DNA of 64,000 nucleotides from Myotis daubentonii (Eukaryota; Chordata; Mammalia; Chiroptera; Vespertilionidae). The DNA lies in assembly GCF_963259705.1 (NCBI RefSeq), contig NC_081850.1:33819799-33883798 (forward strand), in the 5' to 3' direction. A program made the translations under genes and the position numbers. Every line of letters starts with the position of its first letter. The first letter of the stretch is position 1. Below the pieces are notes generated by a model. That model was not told where the DNA came from and searched no databases. It saw nothing but the letters and a program-made list of their open reading frames with translations. Shown piece by piece: positions 11,695-22,610 of the stretch.

Positions 11695-11880
11695 CTTGTG
11701 TGTTGGGTATTTTAATGATTACAGTAACCCTTTGAGGTAGTGGGTGTTTGTTTTTTATTCATTTGTCTTTCAAAGATGGAAGTGGAGGCTGATCTTGGTT
11801 TAAAATGGTAAAGCTAGGATTTCAGTCCAGGTTTTTCTAGCTCCATAGCCTATGCTCTTCCCAGTACTGAGGACATTCTT
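11695..11880 (-). repeat. MIR SINE relic
   Basis: Antisense MIR order: a gtgttgggtattt-like 3' part, a cctttgaggtag block, and a ctaggatttcagtccagg block corresponding to the tRNA-like head. Confidence 0.6.
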
Positions 11881-12169
11881 GGGGATGAAAGCATTTCCCT
11901 GGTTGTGACTTGAACTGTGTCCCAAAGGCAGAGAAACAGGGTGAGGACTTGGAAACTGTCCTGACCTCTGCTGATTGGAGAAACTTCTCTGGAGAGTGAA
12001 TGAGAAAATCCCATCAGTGGAACAGGCTGTTCAGATTTGCAGAAATTTCTGGACTGTGGCTTCCCTTTTTAACTGTCTTCACTGTGGTTTGCAGATATTG
12101 CAGGAGTGTAGGAAGGCAGCGTACCTTTCAGAGCAAGTACAGGGCAGGCATCCAGACAGTCTTTTCCTA

Positions 12170-12330
12170 GTATGGCATTTTCTAGGCTTTTAAGCTAGTC
12201 AAACTCTCTGGGCTTCAGTCTTTTCTTCTGTGAAGAGAGAATAATTCCAGTATCTATCACTTACAGCATTGTTGACAGTTGTTGAAAAGATATAAAGAAA
12301 ATGGTGTTTGCAAATGATAAATATCATCTA
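12170..12330 (+). repeat. MIR SINE relic
   Basis: MIR-like blocks are present: ctctctgggcttcagtcttt, an ataattccagtatctat segment and a gttgttgaaaagatataaag segment. Confidence 0.55.
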
Positions 12331-13369
12331 TGCAAAATTTAAGTGTTTGGAATTTGTGGTAAAAGCAATATGACCCTATTTTGAGGGATAAAAGATGGTA
12401 TAGACATTAACTGAAACCAAACTATGATGGAACATGGTGCAGGGAAACCACTTTTAATGTAAACTATCTTATTTGCGGTAAACTGTTTTACATTTGAAGA
12501 GTGTGCATATTACAAAGTATTGGTTAAATTTAATAATATCCTAAAGAAGGGAGGCTAGATTATCAGCAAATGGCCTGGAATAATTTTTTTTTAATAAAGG
12601 TAGCTTAATCATTTGGGGTTGGGGAGTGGGAATGGGGGCATTTCAAAGCACAGATTTCTCTTATTCAGGACTTTTAATGCCCTCTCTGACTAAACACATT
12701 CTGAGTACCTTCTGTGAAAGTGCAGCCTGGAGTCAAGAACTTTCATGCAAACTTTAAGCTAGAGCAGATTTTTTAAAGTCATGTTAGAAGAAATTCCCAA
12801 AGAATGGGGATTAATGAAAAACACTGACCTGTTCTTAGCAGTAGGAATGGCAGCACCATAATAATGGTTTCTACACTGCAGTAATCCAGCCTGGCTGAAA
12901 GGATCTTTTGGTTTTCTTTTGTGATCCTAAGAGGGGGTTGTTGATGGGACTGCAAAGTGTATGTCAAGCACCTTGTGGCAGGGACCTTGGATTCTGCTTG
13001 AGCTTTTATTGGGGACATATAGATCTCCAGAGAGCCTTGGAGTTATGCAAGAAGAATTACAGTTATAGAACCTTAAGATTTGGAATGGAATGCAAATTGT
13101 GTACATCAGTGGTTGTCAGATTGGCTCTACTGAACCAGTAGTTCCACAGAAGGACAGGGCAGGGCAGGTGGGAGCAGGACTCTGTAGAAGCTGCTGGTGG
13201 AGAGGGGTGACACAGAGCCAGCATGCCCCATTCCCCCATTTCAGCCAGAGCACCTCTGCTTTTATATGCTTTACATATTAGGTTTTGCATGAGATTATAT
13301 TTGCAAAAAAGGATTGCATTGATAGGAATAATTTTAAGACCACTTATCAGGTATAGTTCTCTCTTAGTC
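12331..13369. other. Unassigned sequence
   Basis: Nothing recognised. Open frames of 60-79 codons here overlap on both strands without coding signatures. Confidence 0.45.
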
Positions 13370-13990
13370 CAGGATTTTCCTTTACAGTATCCTAGACCCG
13401 AGGTAATTCCTCCTCAATATACCCAGTGCTAGTGATGGAGAACTGTATTTCCAGGGCCCACTGAAGAGATCAGAATCACCCTAGTCACTTTAACCGAGAG
13501 AATGCAATATAAAGGATCACTCAATAATTCCAAACTACATACTGGGAAAATTAAAAAGGTAAAGGGGGGGATGACGTACCTTCAGGAAATATTTGTCACC
13601 CCTTGAGAAAAAAGGGAAGAGGTTGGAGTTATTAAAACTTACAAGCTCAGAGAAAGGTCCTGAGGAGCTCGGGAACCGAATCTCCAAGGAGGAAACTGTG
13701 CCGATGAGGAGGGAACTGGGTGTGTTTAGAAAACCCACACTGGAATCAGTTGCTGCTGCCAAGATGAAGGACTTTAGTTTTCTGACAAGAAGAGAAAAAC
13801 ATGGAAGGAGCCTGCCCTTTTTCCCTCTTCCAGTGTTCCTGGAGCACTCCTTTTGGTAGAAGCTAACAGGGAACCCTCTGGAACTGCCTGGCTAAGGAGA
13901 AATGTGGTTGTAGATTCCCAGTCCTGCCATCACAAAGCATGGCACAAAAAGGCTGTTTAGAAGCTGAGATAATAACCAACATCGCAACTT
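13370..13990. repeat. Ancient dispersed repeat, perhaps L1M 5' region
   Basis: The right part (13855-13985: agctaacagggaaccctctg, then ctaaggagaaatgtggttg, then catcacaaagcatggc) shares a block order with 28140-28260 in this window. I therefore infer two copies of one old mammalian repeat. From memory the type resembles the 5' part of an old L1, but the family is not assigned. The 88-codon frame at 13593-13859 is inside it. Confidence 0.4.
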
Positions 13991-14422
13991 ACACTCTCCT
14001 AACGTATCCTGGTATATTGTTGAGCCAGCTTTAAATGAGAAACGAACAAGACAGCAGACAAGAAAATAACAATTCTTTCGCTTTGGAGGAACTTACCTTT
14101 CCTTCCTAAGTTTTCGTTTCTCTAGGCCAAATATATCCAGTCCATTCCCCCTGCCTCAAGGACATGTTGTATAGACATTTTGCTTGTCATTCCCCAGACA
14201 CCTCCCAGTTTGTCAGTGTCCCTTAAATATGGTTCTAAGTTTGTCATTACCTATTGAAAACCTAGAGAATGTGCATAATATTGTCTTTGTAATTCTACTT
14301 ATTATGAATTTTTCATGGTCTGCATAGAAATTTAGCTATAAGGATATTAGTTTTAAAGTTGCTGATAATTAAGAAAAGCTTAGAAAAATCATAAATGTTC
14401 AAGAATTGGGGATCAGTTATAC

Positions 14423-15091
14423 CAGTGGTTGGCAAACTGTGGCTCGCGAGCCACATGCAGCTCTTTGGCCCCTTGAGTGTGGCTCTTCCACAAAATACCA
14501 CGTGCGGGCGCGCACGTACAGTGCGATTGAAACTTCGTGGCCCATGCGCAGAAGTCAGTTTTTGACCTGGGCGAGTCTATTTTGAAGAAGTGGTGTTAGT
14601 GTCATGATTTAATTTTATGGATATTGTAAGGTAAATTGTAAGGAATTTTATCAATAATATCGTTATTAAGTATGATATCAAGTTTTATTCAACGTACCTA
14701 TAGTTTAACTAAGACTTAAAACTTTAAGTAAAGTTTATTAAGTTAATTTTAGGGAACGTTGTGGAGTGAAATAAGATGTAGTGTCGAGGATTGAGAAAGG
14801 TATGTTGAGATGGGTTGGACATATAGAGAGGATGAACGAAAGGAGATAGACGAAATAAGTATACAAGATGAGTGTGGATGGGAGAGTTGGAAGGGGTCAA
14901 CCTCAGCAAATGTACCTCAATCATATTGAGGACGTTTTTAGCAAAGGCCAGCATAGGAGTACCCTAATTAAGTTAATAACAATGTACCTACCTATATAGT
15001 TTAAGTTTTAAAACTTTGGCTCTCAAAAGAAATTTCAGTCATTGTACTGTCGATATTTGGCTCTGTTGACTAATGAGTTTGCCGACTATTG
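14423..15091 (+). mobile_element. Non-autonomous hAT element, 669 bp
   Basis: Inverted termini are cagtggttggcaaactg at the left and the complement of caatagtcggcaaactc at the right. They are flanked by 8-mers agttatac (14415-14422) and ggttatac (15092-15099) that match at 7 of 8 bases. The left end matches the arms of the fold-back element at 60-270. No hAT transposase is present. Instead the interior (14763-14972) encodes a decayed fragment resembling the C-terminus of a non-LTR reverse transcriptase ORF. The rest is AT-rich. The strand given is arbitrary and follows the retrotransposon-like frame. Confidence 0.85.
14763..14972 (+). pseudogene. Decayed non-LTR-retrotransposon ORF C-terminus inside a hAT element
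   Basis: One frame reads, with three internal stops, RIEKGMLRWVGHIERM (14787-14834), then VYKMSVDGRVGRGQP (14859-14903), then YLNHIEDVFSKGQ (14913-14951). The ordered pattern LRWxGHxERM, xVYxxxVxGxxxRGxP, YLxxIEDVxxKGQ is familiar from the extreme C-terminal region of reverse transcriptase ORFs of non-LTR retrotransposons. Such ORFs are very common in arthropod genomes. It is not a pattern of mammalian L1 or L2. The frame is conserved over 70 codons across the stops, so it is a relic and not chance. The RT catalytic domain itself is absent. Its presence between hAT termini implies capture before or during spread of the hAT. Family assignment is from memory of the motif. Confidence 0.65.
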
Positions 15092-15129
15092 GGTTATACT
15101 GTGGAATACTCAGCAGGTATTATACATGA

Positions 15130-15674
15130 CTAGGGGCCCGGTGCACGAAATTCCAGCCTGCCCCCTCTCACAGTCCAGGAGCCCTCGGGGGATGTCCTAC
15201 TGATGGCTTAGGTCCGCTCCCCCCAGGGAGCCGCAGTTGTTGTCTCTCTCTGTGGGAGGTGACTGGGCTGATCAGGAGAAGTTGCCACCCCCATCACCCC
15301 ACTGCTGCTGCCACTGCCAGCCAGCACAGCCGCTAAGGTGTTTTCATGAACATGGACTAGAGTCCCTTCACCACGAAAAAAAATGTCCGTGTCCGCTCTG
15401 GGCCTGCTCAAGCCGCGCCGCGGTGGCTCAGATATGCCCCCCACCCCGTCTGTGTCTCCACCCACCAGTTCCTGCCTGCTCATGCCTCCGTCGGGAGTGG
15501 CCTCCACCTCTAAGGCAGTGTGACCTTAACACTGAGCAGGCCTGCATGTGCCTCTGCTGGGGGCAAAAGTCCCCGTCCCCACCCACCAGCTCCTGTGCGC
15601 TCACAGCCCGTTGACTGGTCATGACTGGGACACTGTTAGGATCAATTGGCATATTACCTCTTTATATATATAGA
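15130..15674 (-). mobile_element. HeliBat-type Helitron, non-autonomous
   Basis: On the minus strand it begins TC (complement of GA at 15673-15674), followed by a TATATATA-rich 5' end. It ends with a GTGCACCGGGCC hairpin region and CTAG at 15130-15133. It is flanked by A and T, the canonical Helitron insertion context. It is 545 bp and GC-rich inside, unlike its surroundings. The 99-125-codon frames within are composition artefacts. Confidence 0.92.
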
Positions 15675-16129
15675 TGATGAAGAAGAAAAGTTGACAATAT
15701 GGAAAAGAAAATCATATTTTTAGCAGAAAAAGGCAGGCTATGAAATAGTATACACAGTATCATTACATTTTTTGTATTCCAACCATACATCCACATAAAA
15801 AAAAAAAGATTAGGAAGATATGTACTACTTGTCCAACATGATTGGTGATTTTGAGGTAGAGATATAATGGACAGTATTAATTTTCTTTTTAACATTTATT
15901 TGTACTTTAAACATATTTTATATTTAAAATATATTTCTTTTGTAATAAGGCAAAAATTAATTTAGTGCTCAGAATGGAGTATAACACTATAGATATGTTT
16001 TGACTAATGCATAGTATAATGGAATTACAGTTGCCCTTCAACTGAAAAATATAGTTCTATTAAGACAGCCTAAGATTGCATTCTTTTTTTTCTTGTTTGC
16101 AGTTACATCTTTTTTTTTTTCCCACATGG

Positions 16130-16690
16130 GAGTATAGTTCAAGCTTTCCCCACTCTGTACAGATTTAAAATGTAATTTTAATAAAATTTATAGGTTTTAA
16201 TTTATATTCAGTAGAATATACACATTTTAAGTATGAAATTTGACTAATATATACACCTGTGAAACCACCTCTCAGTCAATATGTAGGGTATTTCCATCAC
16301 CCCACTCAGTTTCCTTGTTCATTTTGCTGCCAATCCCTCTGCCAGCTCTGGGCTAAGGCAACCACTTCTTTGCTTTCTGTTGCTATAGATTATTTTGCCT
16401 TTTTTAGAATTTTACATAAGTGGAATCATCTACTTTGTACAGTTTGTTCCTAGCTATTTTGTGCAGTATAATCTTGAGATTCATTTGTTGTCACATTTTT
16501 AAGTAGTTTATTCCTTGCTATTGCTGAGTAGCATTCCATGTGTATGACTATATCAGAGTTTGTCTATGCATACACTTGTTTATGGGCATTTCAGTTGTTT
16601 CCAGTTTGGGACTATTATGAATAAGCTTCTGTGAACATCCTAAGATCTATTTTTAAAACCTATATCTAGGACTATATATTAATTCATTAA
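16130..16690 (-). mobile_element. Old L1 (L1M) 3'-end fragment
   Basis: Antisense L1M 3' UTR blocks occur in order: ataggttttaatttatattc, gtgaaaccacctctcagtca, aatcccyctgccagctctggg-like, ttgctgagtagcattccatg, cagttgtttccagtttggga. Heavily diverged. Confidence 0.8.
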
Positions 16691-16930
16691 ATATATTTTT
16701 TAAAAAATCGTTATTGTTGAAAGTATTACATAAGTTACTCCCCGCCCCCCTTGTTATCCCCCTTGACTTCTTCAAGCCCACTCCCACCCCCCGCCCCCAG
16801 GCCTTCACCACCCCATTGTCTGTGTCCACGGGTTATGCATATATGCATACAAGTTCATTGGCTGATCTCTTCCCACACACCCTTCACTGCCTTCCCTCTG
16901 AGGTTAACAGTCTATTGTTTCCATCATGTT
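16691..16930 (-). mobile_element. Bat L1 3'-UTR fragment
   Basis: It shares block order with the 3' UTR of the L1 at 2781-3060: gaaagtattacataagttac, C-rich ttatcccccttg, then gggttatgcatatatgcata, then a tgatctcttcc block. It is a very short, 5'-truncated insertion next to an older L1M end. Confidence 0.75.
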
Positions 16931-18177
16931 AGCTCATCTCAGCCTTTTAAAAGCTCAATTCTATCATCCAGTGTTTTGTCAACTTCTTCCTTGTGTGCCA
17001 ACTACTTATATGATGGATATGCCTAATATGTCTTCATAATAAATCACATTGGTGGAAAGAATGTTGGAACAGTCAGGAAGCTGTATGCTGCCCTGACTAT
17101 ATGACAAGAGAATCAAGAAGATTCTGTTTTTGTATCTGGAGAATTGAGAAGATGGTAGTAGATGCTCAGATTGGCTTCAGCTCTAGAATTCTGTGGTTCA
17201 TTGAAAATGCCTGTGACAAAATGGCTGCAAAATCTTATTTACCAAGATCACGGTTGCTTTGTAGGTGACACAAATGGCTGAGACCAGGTGACTGAAATGT
17301 AACTAGGTCCTAGTTTGATGATGTGAACTAATGCCATCTAAGAAGAGGTCTTGGTACAGAGGTAGGGGCTGAATCATGGCTCTTCTTGGTGATGGTGTTT
17401 CTAAATCATTGGACTAGAAAAAACATCCCCTATGATGTAATTAGGGATCAAGTTATAACACACAGAGCCATAAGATAATAAATCCAAATGTGTAGAACCT
17501 CCCTATGTGACAAAGGAGGAAACAAGTATAGCGATTGACAGCTGAAGAGAGATGGAGAACAGCATTGGAATTGTGACTGAATCTCTCTAGGTTGTTGGAT
17601 TTGGCAACATCAACCTCTAGAAAGCATTAGGAGAATGGATGAGTGGTTTAAACTTTAGAGGTATATGATCACAAAAGGCTTAAAAAATAGTGTTCAGAAA
17701 AGAGACCTATATTCCTGGAATTTCTGTGACATAGTCCAGGTGATGAGGCTGCCAGTCATGGCTTAGGTGGGGGGAGGGAGGAGCACTGTTTCAACCTGAA
17801 ACCAAAGCACGGTTTGGGGGTCCCACATTGAAATGACCATGCTCTGTTGGAGACTCATGGTTCAGGACATTGATCATCCCCAGCCTGGGACAGCTTGACA
17901 GTAAATTAGCAAGAAGACTCTTTAGCCTCTTGGGTTGGAGAGGAAGGAGGAACCAGCCATCAGGAAGGGGAATGGAGAAATAGAAATGCCAGAGTTAGGA
18001 GATACAATGGGCACATGCTTCTTGTGCCAACTTAAGTGAATAAAACTGGAAACCTTCACCTTGGCTCCCAGTTTGTTTGATGGGATGCTACAAGTTGCTT
18101 CAGCAGTGACCATTGTGTGTTCTGTGTTTTAAGCAGGGGTTTGTGTACATATACACACCAGATATGCACAGACCAAT
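16931..18177. other. Unassigned sequence
   Basis: Nothing recognised on either strand. Several polyA/purine patches, no coding signal. Confidence 0.45.
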
Positions 18178-18385
18178 CATTGAGTACTTCCTCTATGTTA
18201 GGTGCTGTTCTGTGTACTTTACATGCTTAAACTTCCCAATAATTCTGTAATATAGATGTTCATTTTATTATTCCCACATTAGAGATTAAGAAATTGAGGT
18301 AGAGAGAAGTGAAATCATTGGTATAGTGAGGGTTTGAATTCAGTTTGTCTCCAGGACTTACATTCTCAGCGACTGTGTTTTGCTG
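18178..18385 (-). repeat. MIR SINE relic
   Basis: Antisense MIR order is clear: tgttaggtgctgttctgtgt, then an attattcccacattagagat block, then gaaattgaggtagagagaag, then ggtttgaattcag. Confidence 0.75.
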
Positions 18386-18599
18386 ACAGGGTTGGGAAAG
18401 AGTGCTCTCTTACCCAATAGGAGCTGTTCTGTGTTCCTGCTTTGTGGCTGTGCATTGTGAGTATTTCCCAGTCAACTTTGCTCATGGTGTCACCTCTGAG
18501 AGTATATCTATCAGCTCTTTAAGCCTGAGAGTGGAGACATACATTCCTTTTATAAATGAATCCCAATCTGTGGTAGCCATGTATGTTTTAGAATTTGCT

Positions 18600-18802
18600 G
18601 GGCCCAGGGTGTGAGCATCAGCCCATGAACCAAGAGGTCTCAGTCAGAGAACATGCCCCGGGTTGCAGGCTCCATCCCCCGTAGGAGGTGTGCAGGAGGC
18701 AGCCGATAGATGATTCTCCCTCATCATTGATGTTTTGCCCTCATCATTGATGCTTCTTTCCCTCTCCCTTCCTCTCTCTGAAACAAATTTGAAAAAAGAT
18801 AG
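18600..18802 (+). mobile_element. Ves-type SINE, 5'-truncated
   Basis: It matches other bat tRNA-derived SINEs from the A-box/B-box interval onward: gagcatcagcccatgaacc, then caggaggcagccgatagatg, then a pyrimidine stretch ending in an A-rich tail. The first part of the tRNA head is missing or decayed. Confidence 0.75.
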
Positions 18803-18827
18803 AATGAGCTGGGTGCTTATTTAAAAA

Positions 18828-19384
18828 CTAGTGACCTGGTGCATGGATTTCTGCACATTGAAAGAAAATTAATTAGAAGGTGGCTGGCGGGGCAGGACTG
18901 GGTGAAAAGGGCCAGACACACCCTGGAGCCAACCTCCTGTGCTCTCTCCCCAGCTTCTGTGTCTGCGGAGTGAGCGGGGTCCCCCTAGCAGGTGGGGTCC
19001 CTTGGCCTGGCCTGTGGGAATCAGGCCGAAACCGGCTCTCTGACATCCCCCAAGGGGTCACAGAGTGTGAGAGGGCACTCTGCAAAGTTGCTGTTGTATA
19101 GGGTGTGGAACGCAAACGCAAGTATTCAGTAAACCAGATTTGGGCCAACAGTGCCCCAGCAACAATATAACCCACGGCCAAAGGTGGAATTGCATGACCC
19201 CATGAGGAATTGGTCTTCCTCCTCTCTGGTTTCGGGGTGCATCACCTGAGACCGCCGCTGCCAAGCCATTGCAGCTCAGCAGCTCCTGCATTGAGTGTCT
19301 GCCCCCTGGTGATAAGTGTGCATCATAGCGACAAGTTGGATGGGCAGAGGGACACTTAGCATATTAGCCTTTTATATATATGGA
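18828..19384 (-). mobile_element. HeliBat-type Helitron, non-autonomous
   Basis: CTAG at 18828-18831 is preceded by A and next to a decayed gtgcatgg...gcac hairpin. The opposite end is tttatatatatggA before T. It belongs to the subfamily with attgaaaggaaattaattag after the hairpin, as at 44482. Its right half (19048-19384) matches 45163-45480. Confidence 0.9.
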
Positions 19385-19505
19385 TACTGGGCCCTACCCA
19401 AGACCTTCTGAATCTAAAACTTGGGAGGTAAGGCCTAAAAATTGGAAGATGTAACAAATCCCCAGGTGTTTGGGTCTAGGCTGAGGTTTGAGAACCATTG
19501 CTTTA
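19385..19505. repeat. MER-type hAT-Charlie half-element
   Basis: It ends in caaatccccaggtgtttggg followed by ctgaggtttgagaaccattg, the typical right half of a MER3/MER58-like element. The left half was not found beyond the adjoining Helitron. Confidence 0.5.
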
Positions 19506-20854
19506 AGCATCCTGCACTTGGATGAATGTTACCCAACAATGCTCTGAGACAACTGTAGTGATCATCCTTGTAAATCATTACAAGCAAATGTATCTGTCTC
19601 CACTGTACTATCACAGTCAGGTGGTAGGCATTAGAGGAACAGGTGCGCAACGCAAATGTAGTGGCTGCAAGGTTAAAAAAGCTGGTTTCCAATTTAAGAT
19701 TGGCAGCCATTTAAAAAGAGAGAGAAATGCTTAAGGGGTCAATATTTTATAAACAAAGCAATAAACCCAAGTGAAAAAGGATTATAAATACATGCATCAT
19801 GCTTTATGGCTAAAGCATATGCTTTTATTTAAGAGTTCTTTTATTACTAATTTGGGCTTTCAGTTCTACTTGGGGCTATATGTGAACTATAAAGTGATGA
19901 GTGGAGCTTTGTTAGGCTGCTCATGAATATCACAAGGTTTTCTTTTGAATTTACTCTTATAGAAGAAAGAAACTAAACAATAACAACAGCAGCACAATAA
20001 TATAACAAAAACGCACAGTGCTGTTTAGAAAGCCAATTTACTGTCATGTGCAGAAATCTCTGTAATAAGCAGGATGTCATAAAAAAGTTCATGCTTGGCT
20101 AGACTTCTCAATAAATTGTAAAGAGGAAAAATGTCATGTTTATTTACAGTGAATGCATTTCATACATAAGAACTAAATCTTGATAGCTCAATAATAGCTA
20201 TTTAAAATGTCCCTGGAAGTTTTATAGAAAACTGCCTCTAACACCAAATTAACCCATTACTGCCCACATGTAATTAATAGATTGAAGATACTCTATTTTT
20301 ATGGAAGAGTGGACCTGTAGTGCAAGTGTACTCACTCACCATGTGGGAACAGTGTATGCTGTCCTTGTGCACGTGTCAACTAAGGGCTTCATAGCTCAGC
20401 CCTTCACACAGTAGTCCAAACCTTCCAATGGTTTTGGATAGCACAGAGGGCCCATCTTTGAGGGATTTTAGTTGTAAGTGAGCCCATGTTAAGCAAAAGG
20501 TCAAGCCTAAATATTATTATCAAGATGAACTCAAATAAAGGTGACGGGTAGCTTGAAAACAGTCCAGAGAGGAAAGAACCACAGAGAAAAGCTCAGAACT
20601 GGAAATAAAGGATGAGAGGGCTATTTCCATGGTTAGAGAAGGCATCCTTGAACAGCTTTTTCTGGCCTTTTCTGGTATCCGAGACAATAGGATGACATAG
20701 CAGGCAGGCTTATTTTGAGCTCTATCCTTTATGTTGCACAGAGCTGTTGGCTTCATTGTCTGGCCAAAGGGATGCTACCAAGGCAAGTATCTGCTACCTA
20801 TTTTCCTCTTTGGGTATATTTCTTGATATTGTGTTGGTTACTTCTTTCTTTGTG
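19506..20854. other. Unassigned sequence
   Basis: No family recognised. The 91-codon frame at 19435-19710 overlaps a repeat tail and has no domain. Confidence 0.45.
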
Positions 20855-20860
20855 ATGGAC

Positions 20861-21784
20861 TGCCGGGAGCTGGTCCATCCTTGCTGTTTCAAGGGACCTG
20901 GCATATATGGCATACTGTTCTTAATATGTTTGCTCACCTTCTTGGCACTATGTGTTTTAACCAAGGTCACCTCTCTGAGAAAGGTTGTTTCCCCAGGTAG
21001 GGATTTTCCCCTGAAGTTAGGGAGGGAATAAAACCCCTTAACTAAGTGCCAGGCGGGTAATTAATCACTTTAACTACAAACAATCATGCTTAAGCTACAT
21101 AATCTTTACTCCCTGGAATGGAGATAAGAAACGCCCTAACCTTTGGAATAGAGATTGATAGGATTGGAATCAACTGGTATAAATACAGATGTAACAAGAC
21201 AACACACACAGAACCTAGACACAGAACCTACACAGAACCTAGAGACAGAAGAACTTCGCTGGAGAGAACATGGCAAAAGATCCTGGACAGAAACTGGAGA
21301 CAGAACCTCGAGACAGAACCTAGCGAGAGAACATGGCAAAAGATCCTGGACAGAAACTGGCCACAGAACCTAGAGACAGAAACTGGCTACAGAACCTGGA
21401 CAGAAATTGGCAAGAGAACCTGACTAGAACCTGATGACTGAACCTGGCTGGAGAACCTGGCCAGAACCTGGCTGGAGAACCTAGCGAGGGAACATTGCTA
21501 CAGAACCTGGCTGGAGAACCTGGAGAACCTGGCTGGAGAACCTAGCAAGAGAACATGGACACAGAACCTGGCTGAAGATCCTGACCAGAACTTTGCTGGA
21601 GATCCTGACCAGAACTTCGCTGGAGATCCTGAACAGAACTTCGCTGGAAATCCTGACCAGAACCTGGCTAGAGATCCTGGCTAGGCTGCTGATCAACTGA
21701 ACGCTGTCTCTGTGTCATTCCTTCTTCGCCGACTCCGTCCACACCTTTGGGGACCCCTGGACCTGCTGGGGCAGGACCCCAGCA
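20861..21784 (+). mobile_element. Solo LTR of an endogenous retrovirus, copy 1
   Basis: It begins TG and ends CA and is bracketed by a perfect 6-bp duplication, atggac, at 20855-20860 and 21785-21790. A 6-bp duplication fits a class II (beta/ERVK-like) element. A TATA-like tataaata lies at 21178-21185 and an aataaa at about 21028. Downstream of the TATA, about 21215-21690 is made of degenerate repeats of a cagaacctggctggagaacc-like unit, so they lie in the transcribed part. It is 70-80% alike by eye or better to the inverse copy at 41386-42090, but longer through the repeats and lacking a segment of about 40 bp near 20888. No internal viral genes are present. Frames such as 21118-21423 only read through the repeats. 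Confidence 0.9.
21215..21690 (+). repeat. Degenerate minisatellite inside the LTR
   Basis: Imperfect units of roughly 20-40 bp based on the words gaacctgg, gagaaca and gatcctggac recur more than a dozen times. The inverse copy carries the complementary words at about 41480-41700 in fewer units. Unit loss or gain is therefore the main length difference between the two LTRs. Confidence 0.85.
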
Positions 21785-21790
21785 ATGGAC

Positions 21791-22366
21791 GAGTTCTTAT
21801 GACTTTTATGAAACTCTTAGAGTGACTTTTAAAAAATATGTTAAGAAAGTTCTTTAAAATTCTGTCATCTCCTTAGTAATTTTTCTCCCAAAGGATAAAG
21901 ATACCAAATTAGAAATTATAGGGTCCAAGGAGTATGGCAAAGGGAAAATTGAATTTTATCATTTTCCCTCTGGTTCCAGCAGTTTTAGGAGCAAATATGT
22001 AGTATTACCATCTCCTAAAAGGTAACAATATTGGCAGCTATCACTTAGGCTTTTGCGTAGTAACCTGTTCTTTAACACTTTGCAGATAGCTATGTACTCC
22101 TTTTAAAATTCAAAATGTGAGATCCAGGATATAAAAGCAAACATTGGTGGAGACTTCAGGTTATGGATGAATTAGAAATAGTTTATTTCGAACCCTGATT
22201 CTAATTCAACGCCAGCATATACTCCATTGGCAAAGTTAATATTAAGTTTGGCTTAGAGACAGTTAACTAATACTACTTTCAGTTTCCAGATTCTTTAAGG
22301 GGTTCCTCTGTACCTTGAAAAAAAAAAGAGCAAAACTGATGCAAGAAATTTTGTTAATCCTCACTG
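21791..22366. other. Unassigned AT-rich sequence
   Basis: Nothing recognised. Confidence 0.45.
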
Positions 22367-22610
22367 GTGGATATTTTTCTATTGATTTTTAGAGAGAGTG
22401 GGAGGGAGATGGTGAGGGAGGGGGAGAAAGAGAGAGAAACACCGATGTGAGAGAAACATATGGATTGGTTGCCTCCTGCTCCCACCTGACTGGGGTGGGA
22501 TTGAACCTGCAACCCAGGTACTTGTCTTTGACTGGGAATTAAACCCATGACCCTTGGGTACATGGGCTGATGCTCTAACCACCTAGCAACACCGTTCAGG
22601 GTCTGCTGCA
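22367..22610 (-). mobile_element. Ves-type SINE
   Basis: Antisense order: tctattgatttttagagaga, then a purine-rich tail, then ttgcctcctgctcccacctg, then the complement of the tRNA-like head (gatgctctaaccacctagc). The B-box is decayed and no clean target duplication is seen. Confidence 0.85.

Noticed and set aside
21118..21423. 101-codon frame with repeated RTWQKILDRNW-like words
   Set aside because: The protein repeat simply translates the LTR minisatellite. Other phases are also open.
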